The notes: generated from the letters alone by a model not told the origin. A DNA stretch of 64,000 nucleotides from DATARH01 sp963847345 (GCA_963847345.1 CAWJZU010000020.1:1-64000); one strand, 5' to 3'. Positions 37,419-47,246 are shown, counted from the stretch's first letter. Numbers and translations are program-made.

Positions 37419-39167
37419 TCATTCATCGGCTGACCATTCGGTAATCCACAATGTCGAGGGCGACTGGTTTCCAGTCGGCCGTAGGCCGTTGAGCCATTTC
37501 GGCAGGATGAACGAGTCGGAGCGGAAGTAGAGCGGCAAAGAGGGCAGCTCGGTTGCGTACAAGCGCTGGAGATTGGCCCACATGCCCTGTCGCTTTTCCG
37601 GATCGAGCTCAACTTCGAGCGCGTCGATCAGCCGATCCGCCTCGGCGTTATGGAAACCAGGCGTGTTCTGACCCGCGAACCCGTTGGTCTCGCTCGGTAT
37701 CTCATCCGAACGCAGGGTCGAGCGGGGCACATTTTCCGGGGCGCTGATCCAGGCGTACATCGCCAGATCGAAGCGGCGGTGCGGCAGCGACTCGCCAAAC
37801 AGCACCCGGGCCGGCTCGTTTTTCAGGCGGACATCGACGCCGATCTTGCGCCACTGGCTCTGCAGGACCTGCTCGACGAGCTCGCGCGTGCGGTTTCCGG
37901 CGGTCGTCTTAAGCTCGACGGCCAATGTCTGTCCCGCCGCGTTGCCGCGCAGCCCGCCGGATTGTATCTTCCATCCCGCCTCGTCGAGCAGTACCGCGGC
38001 GCGCTTCGGATCGTGCCGATAGCGCGGCGTGTCGGCGCTGAACCCGCGGTCGAGCGGGTTGACGAAGCTGTCGGCGACCGGCTGCCGGCCGCCAAACAGC
38101 GAGCGGCTGATCGCCTCGCGATCGAGCCCGAGCAGCAACGCCTGGCGAACCCTGCGGTCGGAGAGGGAGGCCAGGTCCAGATTGAGATCGACATGCTCGA
38201 AAACCAGGCCCGGCTTGTAGACGATCTGGAACCCGCCGCCGTGTCGCTTGTCGAAGGCGAGCGCCTCATCGAGCGACAGCCCAAGCTCGCCGGCGATCAT
38301 ATCGATCGTGCCGGACAACAGATTGGCTTCGAGCGCGGCCGTGTTTTCGATCGTGCGCACCGTGACGCGGCGGAACGGAGCGGGCGGGCCGCCCCAATGC
38401 GGGTTCGGCTCAAGGACAATGTAGGAACCGGTCGCCACCTCGCTGACGCGGTAGGGGCCATTATAAAGCCCGGGGTTGGCCGGATCGGTGGCATACCGGG
38501 TCTGCACCCGATATTGGCCCGGGTCGGCGAAGGCAGGGCGCTCGATATGCGCCGGCAGCAGGACGAAATCATTGATCGCGGCGTAGTCAAAGGTCAGCTT
38601 GTCGAGATGCATCGTGAAGGTCTTGTCGTCCTTCACATCAATGCTGGTGATGCGGCGATACAGTTCGGCGTTGCTGACGGCGCTCTGTCGATTGCGCCCG
38701 ACCTCGTAGGTGAACAGCACGTCGGCGGTCGTAACCGGAACGCCGTCGCCCCAGGTCGCGTCGGACCGGATTGTGTAGGTGATATCGATCCCTTTGCGGC
38801 CATCTTGCAATTCGATCGGCACGGCACGCCCGTTCTCGAGCGATGGAAGCTCGGTGCACAGCAGACAGACGAGCTTCCAGTCGGCGTCGTAGACCGTGAA
38901 CGGCCGCATCGCCATCCCAAGCACGTAGCTTTTTGCCGCCATGACATCGATGTTCGGGTTCAGCGTCGCCGGAAATTGCGTGATGCCAATCGTCAGCGCG
39001 GCGCGCTGACCGGCCGCGGCCCATCCGGACAGCAGCAGGTAAATGGCAGCGGAGATCGTCAGCGAACGCAGACGCCATGATGGCCGGGTTAAACGTCGTT
39101 CGCGGTTCACGTTAGTGCCGAGTATGGCGATCGCCTTTTGCGCTTGAAAGAAACTCGGCACGATCAT
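37419..39167 (-). CDS. ABC transporter solute-binding protein, family 5
   Basis: Periplasmic binding protein of about 580 residues for peptides or related solutes (SBP_bac_5). Features: hydrophobic signal (LTISAAIYLLLSGWAAAG), ALTIGITQFPATLNPNID, SDATWGDGVPVTTADVLFTYE, NTAALEANLLSGTIDMI, DRRVRQALLLGLDREAIS and the C-terminal QRLYATELPSLPLYF. The start is uncertain: ATG 39221, ATG 39167 and GTG 39110 are in frame, none with a good ribosome site; GTG 39110 puts the signal peptide nearest the terminus. Serves the permeases downstream. Confidence 0.85.
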   Translation of the reverse strand: MIVPSFFQAQKAIAILGTNVNRERRLTRPSWRLRSLTISAAIYLLLSGWAAAGQRAALTIGITQFPATLNPNIDVMAAKSYVLGMAMRPFTVYDADWKLVCLLCTELPSLENGRAVPIELQDGRKGIDITYTIRSDATWGDGVPVTTADVLFTYEVGRNRQSAVSNAELYRRITSIDVKDDKTFTMHLDKLTFDYAAINDFVLLPAHIERPAFADPGQYRVQTRYATDPANPGLYNGPYRVSEVATGSYIVLEPNPHWGGPPAPFRRVTVRTIENTAALEANLLSGTIDMIAGELGLSLDEALAFDKRHGGGFQIVYKPGLVFEHVDLNLDLASLSDRRVRQALLLGLDREAISRSLFGGRQPVADSFVNPLDRGFSADTPRYRHDPKRAAVLLDEAGWKIQSGGLRGNAAGQTLAVELKTTAGNRTRELVEQVLQSQWRKIGVDVRLKNEPARVLFGESLPHRRFDLAMYAWISAPENVPRSTLRSDEIPSETNGFAGQNTPGFHNAEADRLIDALEVELDPEKRQGMWANLQRLYATELPSLPLYFRSDSFILPKWLNGLRPTGNQSPSTLWITEWSADE

Positions 39168-39311
39168 ATTGTCGGCCCAGTTGGGTGAGGGCATGATGCC
39201 GACAGTCGCGAACTGCGGCAACGCAGACGGCAGAGGGCTGTTGCATCCCCACGGCCACGGCGATCGTGTGTTGCGAATTGTCCGGTCAAACTGTCAACAA
39301 AGGGCACTGGC

Positions 39312-39884
39312 ATGAAGCATTTCTTGAACGGTGTCGGGGTCGCCGCGGTGATAGCGATCGCCGCGCCGGCTTTGGCGCAAGCGTCCACGACTTCCGGTCC
39401 ATCCTCCACCGGGGCGACGTCGGTTCAGATGGCCCAGGCGGCCGCGCAAAGTCCTGCGGCCGCCCGACCACACAGACCCGCACACAAATCCCAGCCGGCG
39501 AAAGCAGGCGGAGGTGGATCGGCCATATTCGGACCGACTTCCGGCAACAATGTGGCCAACGAGCTCAATCGCATGGAACTGCAGCGGCTCGAAGCCGGTT
39601 CGGCTCCGGCAGCCATGCCGATGCCGCCGCCGCGCCCGGTTGCCCAGCCACAACCGGGACTGAGTACGAACAGCGGCACTTATATCCCGCCAAGTCCGCC
39701 TGGACCGGTGTCGAATGCGCCCGGTGCTGCCCAGCCGGGATTGAGCACGAGCAGCAGTACCTATATCCCGTCCACCCCGGCCGGGCCGGTTTCATCGTCG
39801 GGCGCCGCCTCAATGGGGCCTAAAGACAGCGGTGGCGGCTACATTCCAGCACCCACCGGACCAGTACCGCCGCCGATACGCTAA
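39312..39884 (+). CDS. Secreted Pro/Gly-rich repeat protein
   Basis: A 190-residue exported protein of unknown family. Signal peptide MKHFLNGVGVAAVIAIAAPALAQA; then a low-complexity Ala/Pro/Ser/Gly sequence containing QPGLSTNSGTYIPPSPPGPVS and QPGLSTSSSTYIPSTPAGPVS, a 21-residue tandem-like repeat, with a weaker third copy (GGGYIPAPTGPVPPP) at the end. One short helix (GNNVANELNRMELQRLEA) may be the only folded part. Divergent from the solute-binding protein. A cell-envelope role is only a guess. Confidence 0.7.
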   Translation: MKHFLNGVGVAAVIAIAAPALAQASTTSGPSSTGATSVQMAQAAAQSPAAARPHRPAHKSQPAKAGGGGSAIFGPTSGNNVANELNRMELQRLEAGSAPAAMPMPPPRPVAQPQPGLSTNSGTYIPPSPPGPVSNAPGAAQPGLSTSSSTYIPSTPAGPVSSSGAASMGPKDSGGGYIPAPTGPVPPPIR

Positions 39885-39933
39885 GCAGGGCTGGGTCGGC
39901 GGCGGGAATACGCCCGGCAGCACATCCCGGTTG

Positions 39934-39964
39934 AGCGCAAAGGCGCCCGAGGCCCCTTTGCGCT
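39934..39964. terminator. Inverted repeat between convergent genes
   Basis: Perfect 10-bp arms AGCGCAAAGG / CCTTTGCGCT with an 11-base loop. It lies between the stop at 39884 (plus) and the stop at 40008 (minus). There is no long T-run, so it may be a bidirectional hairpin terminator rather than a classical one. Confidence 0.5.
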
Positions 39965-40007
39965 GCGACGGGCTCGGGTTGCGATGTCAGGGACTGATCT
40001 TCCTTGG

Positions 40008-40943
40008 CTATTGCTGCCGGTCGGCATCGAGAACTGCCTGCACCTTAGCGGAATCCACGTTCGGGGTTGGGATGCCGGAGCGCTCGACCTGGAGCAGCCC
40101 CGGGACCCGGCTGTCGCGCTGGCTCCAGCCGCGGTTCATCGCCTCGGTCAGTTCCTCGAGCGCGAGATTGGCGAGCCGCATCGGCACGGACACCTCCTTG
40201 CCGAGCCCGACCGCCAGCGAAACGTCCTTGTGCAACAGGCGCAGCGCAAAATCGGGCGGGTCGTAGCTGCTGGTCAGGAACTTGCCGAGCCGGTCGAAGG
40301 TGCGCTGCCGTCCGGTCGCGCCCTGTCGCACCGCTTCCCACAATTCGAGTGGCTCGACACCGGCCTTGATCCCCATCGTCATGACCTCGGCGAGAGCGAC
40401 GCCGACCACTGCGCTCGTGCAGTTATGGACGAGCTTCGCGATCGTGCCGGCGCCGATCGGACCGATATAGCGGGCCTGGTCGCCCATCGCGTCGAGGACG
40501 CTCTTGTGGCGGTTGAACTGCTGCTCGTCGCCGCCGACCCAGATCGCCATCTTGCCGCTGGCCGCACCGGACGGGCCGCCGCTGACCGGCGAATCGAGCA
40601 TGTAGAAGTTCTTCTCGGCGAAGGCGGCGTTGAGCTTGCGCACCACCGCGACCGAATTCGTCGACATGTCGAAAAATGCGGTGTCGGGCTTCATCCCTTC
40701 GATTAGCCCGTTTGGTCCGAGCGCCACTGCCTCGACATCAGCGGGGACCGGCAGCGAGGTGAATACGACCTCCGATGCGGCCGCGACCTGTCGTGGCGAA
40801 TTCGCCCATTCCGCGCCCTTCACGAGAAACGGCTCGGCGGCGGCGCGGTTCAGATCGTAGACGACGAGCTGGTGCCCGGCCTTCTGTAAATTGGCCGCCA
40901 TGCCCTTGCCCATCATACCCAGTCCGATAAATCCGACGCGCAT
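40008..40943 (-). CDS. 3-hydroxyisobutyrate dehydrogenase-family oxidoreductase
   Basis: A 311-residue NAD(P)-dependent beta-hydroxyacid dehydrogenase. It has the Rossmann start MRVGFIGLGMMGKGMAANLQKAGH, the substrate motif DSPVSGGPSGAASGKMAIWVGG, and the catalytic lysine in GAGTIAKLVHN. The C-terminal helical domain is complete. The exact substrate (3-hydroxyisobutyrate, tartronate semialdehyde or other) cannot be decided. Single gene facing away from prmC's end. Confidence 0.88.
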   Translation of the reverse strand: MRVGFIGLGMMGKGMAANLQKAGHQLVVYDLNRAAAEPFLVKGAEWANSPRQVAAASEVVFTSLPVPADVEAVALGPNGLIEGMKPDTAFFDMSTNSVAVVRKLNAAFAEKNFYMLDSPVSGGPSGAASGKMAIWVGGDEQQFNRHKSVLDAMGDQARYIGPIGAGTIAKLVHNCTSAVVGVALAEVMTMGIKAGVEPLELWEAVRQGATGRQRTFDRLGKFLTSSYDPPDFALRLLHKDVSLAVGLGKEVSVPMRLANLALEELTEAMNRGWSQRDSRVPGLLQVERSGIPTPNVDSAKVQAVLDADRQQ

Positions 40944-41054
40944 TGCTATCCTCCGCCGCTTCCTGTGCTGGCCGAGCGCGGAGTGTGGCCGGGTGTCAAC
41001 ACGCGTGCAAGAGGAGCGCGGCCCTCAGGCGGAATCGGCCGCACCGGGCCGGCG

Positions 41055-41909
41055 CTAGCGGCGGGCTACGATACAGCGCTCAATGCCGGCGAGATCGGGG
41101 ATCACCGCCTCCACCCGCAGACCGTGCCGCGTGACGATTTCAGCGATGGCGGCGGCTTGTCCCAGACCGATCTCGGCGGCGAAGAGACCGCCTCGTGGCA
41201 GCAATCGGGGCAGGTCGGTCGCGATTGCGCGATACGCGGCCAACCCCTCCGCGCCGCCGTCGAGCGCCCGGAGCGGGTCGTAGCCGCGCACCTCGGGCGG
41301 CAAATCGACAATCGCAGCGCGTTCGATATACGGGGGGTTCGCGACCACCGCATCGAACCGCCCGGCCAGCGCCGCCGCCCAGGAGGCGGCGACGAACTGC
41401 GCTCGCGTGCCGATCCCGAGCCGCTCGGTGTTGTCGCGCGCCGTCCGGGCGGCACCCTCCGCGATGTCGATCCCGATGCCGCTGGCCGCCGGGTACTCGG
41501 ACAACAGGGCCAGCAGCAGACAGCCGGTGCCGGTGCCGAGGTCGAGAAATCGGTAGGGCCGGTCACGATCCGGCAGGCGGGCCAGCACCACCTCTACGAT
41601 CGTCTCGGTTTCGGGGCGCGGGTCGAGCGTGTCGGCGGACAGCAGGAAGTCGAGACCCCAGAACTCGCGCCGCCCGAGGATCCGGCTCAGCGGCTCGCGC
41701 GCGAGCATCCGGTTCAGCATCGCCGACAGGCGAACCTGCTGCACGGGATTCAGCAGGCGTTCCGGGTGCGCGAAGACCTGTGAGGCCGAGAGATCGAGCA
41801 CCGCCGCGAGCAGCGCTCGGGCGCGTCGCCGCGGCTCGTTGATACCCGCGTTTTTTAAGGTGGAAGCGGCATACTCGACCGCGGCGCCGATGGAGGCGTC
41901 CCGAATCAC
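41055..41909 (-). CDS. prmC: Release-factor glutamine methyltransferase
   Basis: Methylates the glutamine of the GGQ motif in release factors. The 284-residue protein has an N-terminal helical domain (EPLSRILGRREFWGLDF), the SAM loop FLDLGTGTGCLLLALL and the catalytic VVANPPYIER (NPPY). ATG at 41909 overlaps the prfA stop (41906), so it is coupled to its substrate's gene, the common hisS-prfA-prmC order of alphaproteobacteria. Confidence 0.93.
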   Translation of the reverse strand: MIRDASIGAAVEYAASTLKNAGINEPRRRARALLAAVLDLSASQVFAHPERLLNPVQQVRLSAMLNRMLAREPLSRILGRREFWGLDFLLSADTLDPRPETETIVEVVLARLPDRDRPYRFLDLGTGTGCLLLALLSEYPAASGIGIDIAEGAARTARDNTERLGIGTRAQFVAASWAAALAGRFDAVVANPPYIERAAIVDLPPEVRGYDPLRALDGGAEGLAAYRAIATDLPRLLPRGGLFAAEIGLGQAAAIAEIVTRHGLRVEAVIPDLAGIERCIVARR

Positions 41910-42986
41910 GCCTCCACCGCGGCCAGCTTGGCGGCACGGTCGGCGGTGGTCAGCGCGTCGATGACCTCATCGAGCGCCTCGCCGGACATAACCTTGTCGA
42001 TCTTGTACAGGGTCAGGTTGATGCGGTGGTCGGTGACCCGGCCCTGCGGAAAATTATAGGTGCGGATGCGCTCGGAGCGGTCACCGCTGCCGACCTGGCT
42101 CTTACGGTCGGCAGCGCGGGCCGCGTCGCGCGCCTGTCGCTCCATCTCGTAAAGCCGGGCTCGCAGCACCTTCAGCGCGCGGGCCTTGTTCTTGTGCTGC
42201 GATTTCTCGTCCTGCTGGATCACGACCAGCCCGGTCGGCAGATGCGTGATGCGCACCGCGCTGTCGGTCGTGTTGACCGACTGGCCACCGGGGCCGCTGG
42301 CGCGGAAGACATCGATGCGCAGATCCTTGTCGTCGATCTCGACGTCGACCTCCTCGGCTTCCGGCAGCACGGCGATCGTCGCAGCCGAGGTATGGATGCG
42401 GCCGCTCGCCTCGGTTTCGGGCACGCGCTGCACCCGATGCACACCGGATTCGTATTTCAAGCGGGCGAACACATCGCGGCCGGTGATCGAGGCGGTCGCT
42501 TCCTTGAACCCGCCGATCCCGGTCTCCGACAGGTCGAGCAGCTCGAACCGCCAGCCGCGCAGCGCCGCGTAGCGCTGGTACATGCGGAACAGGTCGGTGG
42601 CGAACAGCGCCGCCTCCTCGCCGCCGGTCCCGGCCCGCACTTCGAGGATCGCGTTACGCTCGTCGTCCTCGTCCTTCGGCAGCAGCGACAGCTTGACGGC
42701 GAGTTCCAGCTCCGGCAGGCGGCTCGCGTAGCGCATGCACCTCCTCGTCGGCAAGCGCCTTCAGCTCGGGGTCGTCGGCGGTGTCGGCCATTTCGGCGGC
42801 GGCGGCGAGTTCCGTCTCGGTGCGGCGCAGCGTTTCGATGCCGTCCACGATCGGCTCGAGCTCGCTGTATTCCTTGGACAGCTTCGCGAACTCGGCGCCG
42901 CTGATCCCGGCTCCGGACAACGTGGCGCCCAACTCAGCGTGCCGTCGCAGCAGCTGGTCGAAGCGCGATTCGAGCACGCGGTCCAT
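41906..42986 (-). CDS. prfA: Peptide chain release factor 1, one frameshift
   Basis: Stops translation at UAA and UAG. About 360 codons from MDRVLESRFDQLLRRHAELG. Features include EVRAGTGGEEAALFATDL, the tripeptide-anticodon region around ETEASGRIHTSAATIAVLPEAEE, and the catalytic GGQ in RASGPGGQSVNTTDSAVR. Near 42722-42732 the frame changes by one inserted base: EEVHALREP.. becomes EEVHALRERLPELELAVKL if corrected. Everything else is intact, so error is likelier than loss of an essential factor. Lies between hisS and prmC. Confidence 0.88.
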
Positions 42987-43004
42987 GTCAGCGCCATGAG
43001 CGTC

Positions 43005-44253
43005 TTCTGATTCGCGATAGCTAAGCCGGTCGGCGACGCTACGGCGACTTCTCTGCTCGCCGCTATCGAGATCCGTACTGTCACCTCATCCGCGGCCAGT
43101 TTCATTATCTCCAACAAGGACGGCGAACCGAGCTCGAAGTCGATTGGCCTCCGCAAGCCGGCGCTGCAGATTTCCCGAATAAATGAATTCTACGGCGAAG
43201 CCTGCATCGCTGAGCTGCTCGGCTATCACCAAGCACAAGGAACTCGGCGTTGCTGCCGATAGGCACGAAGCGCCACCGGTCGTGGCGGAGTCGGCGGCTC
43301 AGCGATCAGCATCGCTAGGCGCTCGATTCCTGCGGCCCAGCCAACTCCGGGCATCGCCGGCCCGCCCATCAGTTCGACCAGCCCGTCATAACGCCCGCCG
43401 GCCAGCACGCGTACCCTGAGCCCCCAGATCAGTCGTAACGAACTCAAATACCGTATGCGTGTAGTAATCGAGGCCACGCACCAGCCGCGGGTTCAGCCGA
43501 TATTTGATGCCGAGACAATCAAGGCCTTGCGCAAACCTGATCAAAGAAATCACTTCGAGATTCGTTCATAAAATCGGCAAAAAGGGGCGCGCCTTGCGAT
43601 GATCTGCCTATCCTCTGGATCTTTCGAATCTAAAATGCGAAGTGGATTGTCGGTCCAGGCGGCGTTGGCTGTCCTCCGACAGTCTGACTTCTATACGCCG
43701 AGAAATAGCCGACCAGCGCCGTTCGATAGTGCGGTCGGCTCTCGGGATCACCGAGCGTATTAAGTTCCAGCACGACCCGATCGGCGATCCCCAGCGTCTG
43801 CAGAATCCGCTGCCCAAGCGCGATGACCTCGATATCGGCTTGCGGCGTTGCCACCCCGAGCAGTTCGACGCCGATCTGATGGAACTGGCGGAACCGGCCT
43901 TTTTGCGGCCGCTCGTAGCGGAACATCGGCCCGCTATAGAAGAATTTGAGCGGCGTCGCTTGCGTCAGCCCGTTCGACAGCACCGCGCGCACGACGCCGG
44001 CGGTATTTTCCGGCCGCAGCGTCACCTCCTCGCCGCCGCGGTCGGTGAAGGTGTACATCTCCTTCGATACAATGTCGGTGTGCTCGCCGATCGGCCGCGC
44101 GAATACGTCGGTGAACTCGAAGATCGGCGTCGCGATCTCGGCGAAACCGTACAGCTCGGCCGCGTCGCGCGCCATCTTGCTGACCCGGCGGTGGCGCCGC
44201 ATCGTCTCTGGCAACAGATCTTGCGTCCCGCGCGCCGGCTGCAGGGCTGGCAT
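43005..44253 (-). pseudogene. hisS: Histidyl-tRNA synthetase, 3' half broken by about ten frameshifts
   Basis: Charges tRNA-His. The N-terminal half (44253 to about 43690) is intact: ARGTQDLLPETMRRH, TLRPENTAGVVRA, FFYSGPMFRYERPQKGRFRQFHQIGVE (motif 2). Beyond this every piece of the family is present but in changing frames: LSEDSQRRLDR, NPLRILDSKDPEDR, ADFMN, GLDCLGIKYRLNPRLVRGLDYYT, VLAGGRYDGLVELMGG, then PIGSNAEF, VIAEQLSDAGFAVEF and ARFAVLVGD. Almost every change is a single extra base. Total span fits a normal length. It is either a local run of insertion errors or a dying copy. The 3' end near 43005 is approximate. Confidence 0.75.
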
Positions 44254-44410
44254 GGTTCGATATCTCCCGCGTGGCTCCGCGGCGGCAGCAACATGGGCTC
44301 CGCGCAGCCTAATAACATGGCGCTTCACGCCGGCGTCCTCAAGCAAATCCCCGGCGCTCTATGCCCCGCTTGCCGCCCTGCCGAGATCGGCGGCTGAACG
44401 CCTCCGATGC

Positions 44411-45166
44411 TTACATCACATCGTGACGCCGCCGACAGATCAGCTTTATTCCGGGTTTGAACGCGAGCCTTCGGCGGACCAGGTTAAATCCGGCGACATC
44501 GAGCAGGCCGATCAGCGATTTTGGCGTGAAATAGACACAATGCGCCGGTGGCCCGAACCCGGAGCGCAGGTGCAAATCGCGCGGCTGGCTCCAGTGGGTA
44601 AGGTCGGGAGTGGTGACGTAGAGCAGGCCGCCCGGGCGCACCAGGCTTGCTAACGTCAGGGCAAACGAGCGCACGTCTGGAACGTGCTCGATCACCTCCG
44701 AGGAATAGACGACATCGAACGGATCGGGCGAAGTGGCGGCGAATTCCTCGATTGTTCCGCAGAAAAAAATGTTCTGCGGAAAATGCCTGCGGGCATAGCC
44801 GATCGCCGGCGGTTCCAGGTCAACTCCGGTGGCGGCGAAGCCAGCCTCGCGCGCGGCCTCGACCATGAAGCCTCCGCTGCATCCCACGTCGAGAAAACGC
44901 TCAGCCTGTGGAGCGATCCGGCGCAGCGCCCGAATGCGGTTGCGCGAACGCCGCATCTTTGTCTCGACCTTGGCGAAATATCCGGCGGTCGCGCCCTCGA
45001 ATGCGTCGGCATACAGGGCGCGGGTCTCGGCTGCGCTCGGCAGGGGATAAACATAGATGGTGCCGCACCTGCGGCAGCGGAGTACATCGAGGCCGTTCGC
45101 CCGGGTGACGCTTGATGCCTGAGCGGCGAGGCAAACCGGGCATCCCGCGGCCGAAACGGTATCCAT
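44411..45166 (-). CDS. Class I SAM-dependent methyltransferase with N-terminal zinc ribbon
   Basis: A 251-residue methyltransferase. The first 40 residues hold paired cysteines (CPVCLAA.. and LRCRRCGTIYVYPLP), a ribbon seen in sugar- or lipid-modifying methyltransferases. The SAM loop FLDVGCSGGFMVEAARE is near 90 and DVVYSSEVIEHV is the post-loop motif. The substrate is unknown. It starts 7 bp after the kinase gene's stop on the same strand. Confidence 0.85.
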   Translation of the reverse strand: MDTVSAAGCPVCLAAQASSVTRANGLDVLRCRRCGTIYVYPLPSAAETRALYADAFEGATAGYFAKVETKMRRSRNRIRALRRIAPQAERFLDVGCSGGFMVEAAREAGFAATGVDLEPPAIGYARRHFPQNIFFCGTIEEFAATSPDPFDVVYSSEVIEHVPDVRSFALTLASLVRPGGLLYVTTPDLTHWSQPRDLHLRSGFGPPAHCVYFTPKSLIGLLDVAGFNLVRRRLAFKPGIKLICRRRHDVM

Positions 45167-45172
45167 CGCGGC

Positions 45173-46573
45173 CTATTTCGGCAAATGGATGCGGGCGCGC
45201 AGTCCGCCGAACGGCGATGTTTCGAGGCGGACGTCCCCGCCGTGGCTGCGAGCCATGTCGCGCGCGATCGTCAGCCCGAGCCCAACGCCGCCGGTTGCCT
45301 GATTGCGCGACGCATCGAGCCGGATGAACGGCCGAAACACGCGCTCGCGCTCCGAGGCTGGAATGCCGGGCCCGTCATCATCGATCAGGATGTCGACTCC
45401 GTCATCGGCCGGCATCGTGGAGAGCCAGATGTTCTTCGCGTAGCGGCGCGCATTGGCGATCAGATTGCCGAGGCATCGCCGCAGGGCATTCGGTCGAACC
45501 TGAAAAATCAGTTCGGGGGCCGGGACGACCGTCAGCGACGTCCCGTCGCGACGCGCGGCTGCCGCCAAATCCTCGATCAGCAGCCCGATATCGGTCTCCA
45601 CCGGGGCTTCGGTCCCCTCGCCTCGGGCGAAATCGAGGTAGGAGTTGACCAGCGTCTCCATTTCGGTGACATCAGAGTTCAGTTCCGCCGAAACAGCATC
45701 GTCGGGGATCAGCGCCAGCGCTAGCTTCATTCGGGTCAGCGGTGTGCGCAGATCGTGTGAAACGCCGGCGAGCATTTCGGTCCGCTGATGGATCTGACGC
45801 TCGATGCGGTCGCGCATCCGGATGAACGCGGCGGCCGCCTGCCGGACCTCGAGAGCGCCCTCGACCTTTGTGAAGACGACCGGACGTCCCTTCCCGAACC
45901 CGTCGGCGGCGGCGGCGAGCCGGCGTAAAGATTTCACCTGATTGCGCAGGAAAATGCCGGCGACGCAAAGCAGGATCACGGACGAGCCGACCATCCAGAG
46001 AATAAAGATGTAGGTAGTTGGCGTATAAAGGCGGCTGAAAGGTACATGCGTCAGCAATAGGCCGTCGCCGAGTTTAATCGCGACGAGGACATACTGGTCG
46101 TCGATTGCCGCATCTATGGCAAATGGCCGGCCAACCCGCTTGACCATCGCCCTTTGTAACTGCGCTTCGAGCGTCGAGCCGCCGATCGGCGGAAAATCGG
46201 GCAATCCCGCGCCCGGCTGGAATGAGACGATGAGCTCGGCGACCCGCGCTACGCGATCGAAGATCGCTTGCCGATCGGCCGGCGTTGCCGCCTCGCGCAC
46301 GGCGTCGATAACCAGCGCGATGTCGCCGGCAACGTTTGCCGAAAGGCGATATGACACCGCTTCCCAGTGCCGGGCATAGAACACGAACGCGGCGATGAGT
46401 TGAACCAGAACCAGCGGCATGATGATCAGTAGCAGCGAGCGGCCGAACATTGATCGCGGCAGCAGTCGCTTCACCCAATTTTGTGGACGAAGTTCGGCAG
46501 GTAGCCGGGTCGGGATCGGTGCGGCGGCCGCTACAGGCGCAGCAGAGGCCCGTTTACTCGGGTTTGAGGGCAT
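45173..46573 (-). CDS. EnvZ-like sensor histidine kinase
   Basis: A 466-residue membrane kinase. Two membrane helices (LLLIIMPLVLVQLIAAFVFY near 50 and FILWMVGSSVILLCVAGIF near 195) flank a periplasmic sensor; then HAMP, the H-box MLAGVSHDLRTPLTRMKLAL, and the ATPase boxes LIANARRYAKN, DDGPGIP and GGVGLGLTIA. It overlaps the response-regulator gene by 20 bp, so they form a two-component pair. An alanine/proline-rich cytoplasmic N-terminus of about 35 residues precedes the first helix. Confidence 0.9.
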   Translation of the reverse strand: MPSNPSKRASAAPVAAAAPIPTRLPAELRPQNWVKRLLPRSMFGRSLLLIIMPLVLVQLIAAFVFYARHWEAVSYRLSANVAGDIALVIDAVREAATPADRQAIFDRVARVAELIVSFQPGAGLPDFPPIGGSTLEAQLQRAMVKRVGRPFAIDAAIDDQYVLVAIKLGDGLLLTHVPFSRLYTPTTYIFILWMVGSSVILLCVAGIFLRNQVKSLRRLAAAADGFGKGRPVVFTKVEGALEVRQAAAAFIRMRDRIERQIHQRTEMLAGVSHDLRTPLTRMKLALALIPDDAVSAELNSDVTEMETLVNSYLDFARGEGTEAPVETDIGLLIEDLAAAARRDGTSLTVVPAPELIFQVRPNALRRCLGNLIANARRYAKNIWLSTMPADDGVDILIDDDGPGIPASERERVFRPFIRLDASRNQATGGVGLGLTIARDMARSHGGDVRLETSPFGGLRARIHLPK

Positions 46574-47246
46574 AGCCGGTGCCGCGCACAGTTTGGAGAT
46601 ATCGCGGAAAGCGCGGGTCGGACTCGATCTTGCGCCGCAGACGGGTCATCTGCACATCGACATTGCGGATGTTGCCACTGAACGCCGCCGATTGCGACAG
46701 ATCCTCCCGCGACACAGCCTCGCCGGCGCGCGCCGCGAGCGAGGCGAGCAGCCACGCCTCCGCGCTCGTCAAATGCACGAGTTCGCCGCCGCGAAACAGT
46801 TCGCTGCGGGCGAGATCGAAGCGGAACGCGCCGAAGCGGATGCTGCCCGTCGGCTCCCCCGTCGCGCCGCGACGCTCAAGAATGTTGCGGATCCGCAGCA
46901 CCAGTTCGCGCGGCTCGAACGGCTTGGCCAGGTAATCGTCGGCACCCTGTTCGAGGCCGTTGATGCGGTCTTCCGGTTCGCCCATCGCGGTCAACAGCAG
47001 GATCGAAACCCGTTCCTGGTGCGTCTGGTCGCGTAACGATCGGGTCAGCTCGATGCCGGTTTCGCCCGGCATCATGACATCGAGCACGATCAGATCGAAC
47101 GCAAAGCTCGTCAGGCTGGCGCGCGCCTCGGCCGCGTCGCCAGCCAGCGTGACGCGGAACCCGTTGTCGGACAGATAGCGGCGCAGCAGCGCGCGCAGGC
47201 GCGCATCATCATCGACAACGAGAAGGTGAGGTTCAACGTCACTCAT
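46554..47246 (-). CDS. OmpR-family response regulator
   Basis: A 230-residue regulator with a receiver domain (LLVVDDDARLR, phospho-aspartate in LIVLDVMMPGE, lysine in LAKPFEP) and a winged-helix domain (AFSGNIRNVDVQMTRLRRKIE, YLQTVRGTGYAL). It is cognate to the kinase just downstream. In many alphaproteobacteria a homologous regulator sits beside a MarR gene (the PetP/PetR arrangement); here the MarR gene is 1.7 kb away with a peptidase and inhibitor in between. Confidence 0.92.
   Translation of the reverse strand: MSDVEPHLLVVDDDARLRALLRRYLSDNGFRVTLAGDAAEARASLTSFAFDLIVLDVMMPGETGIELTRSLRDQTHQERVSILLLTAMGEPEDRINGLEQGADDYLAKPFEPRELVLRIRNILERRGATGEPTGSIRFGAFRFDLARSELFRGGELVHLTSAEAWLLASLAARAGEAVSREDLSQSAAFSGNIRNVDVQMTRLRRKIESDPRFPRYLQTVRGTGYALKPE

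Noticed and set aside
37650..39080. A 476-codon plus-strand open frame
   Set aside because: Antisense to the solute-binding protein, which has full family motifs; the frame has no recognisable domain.
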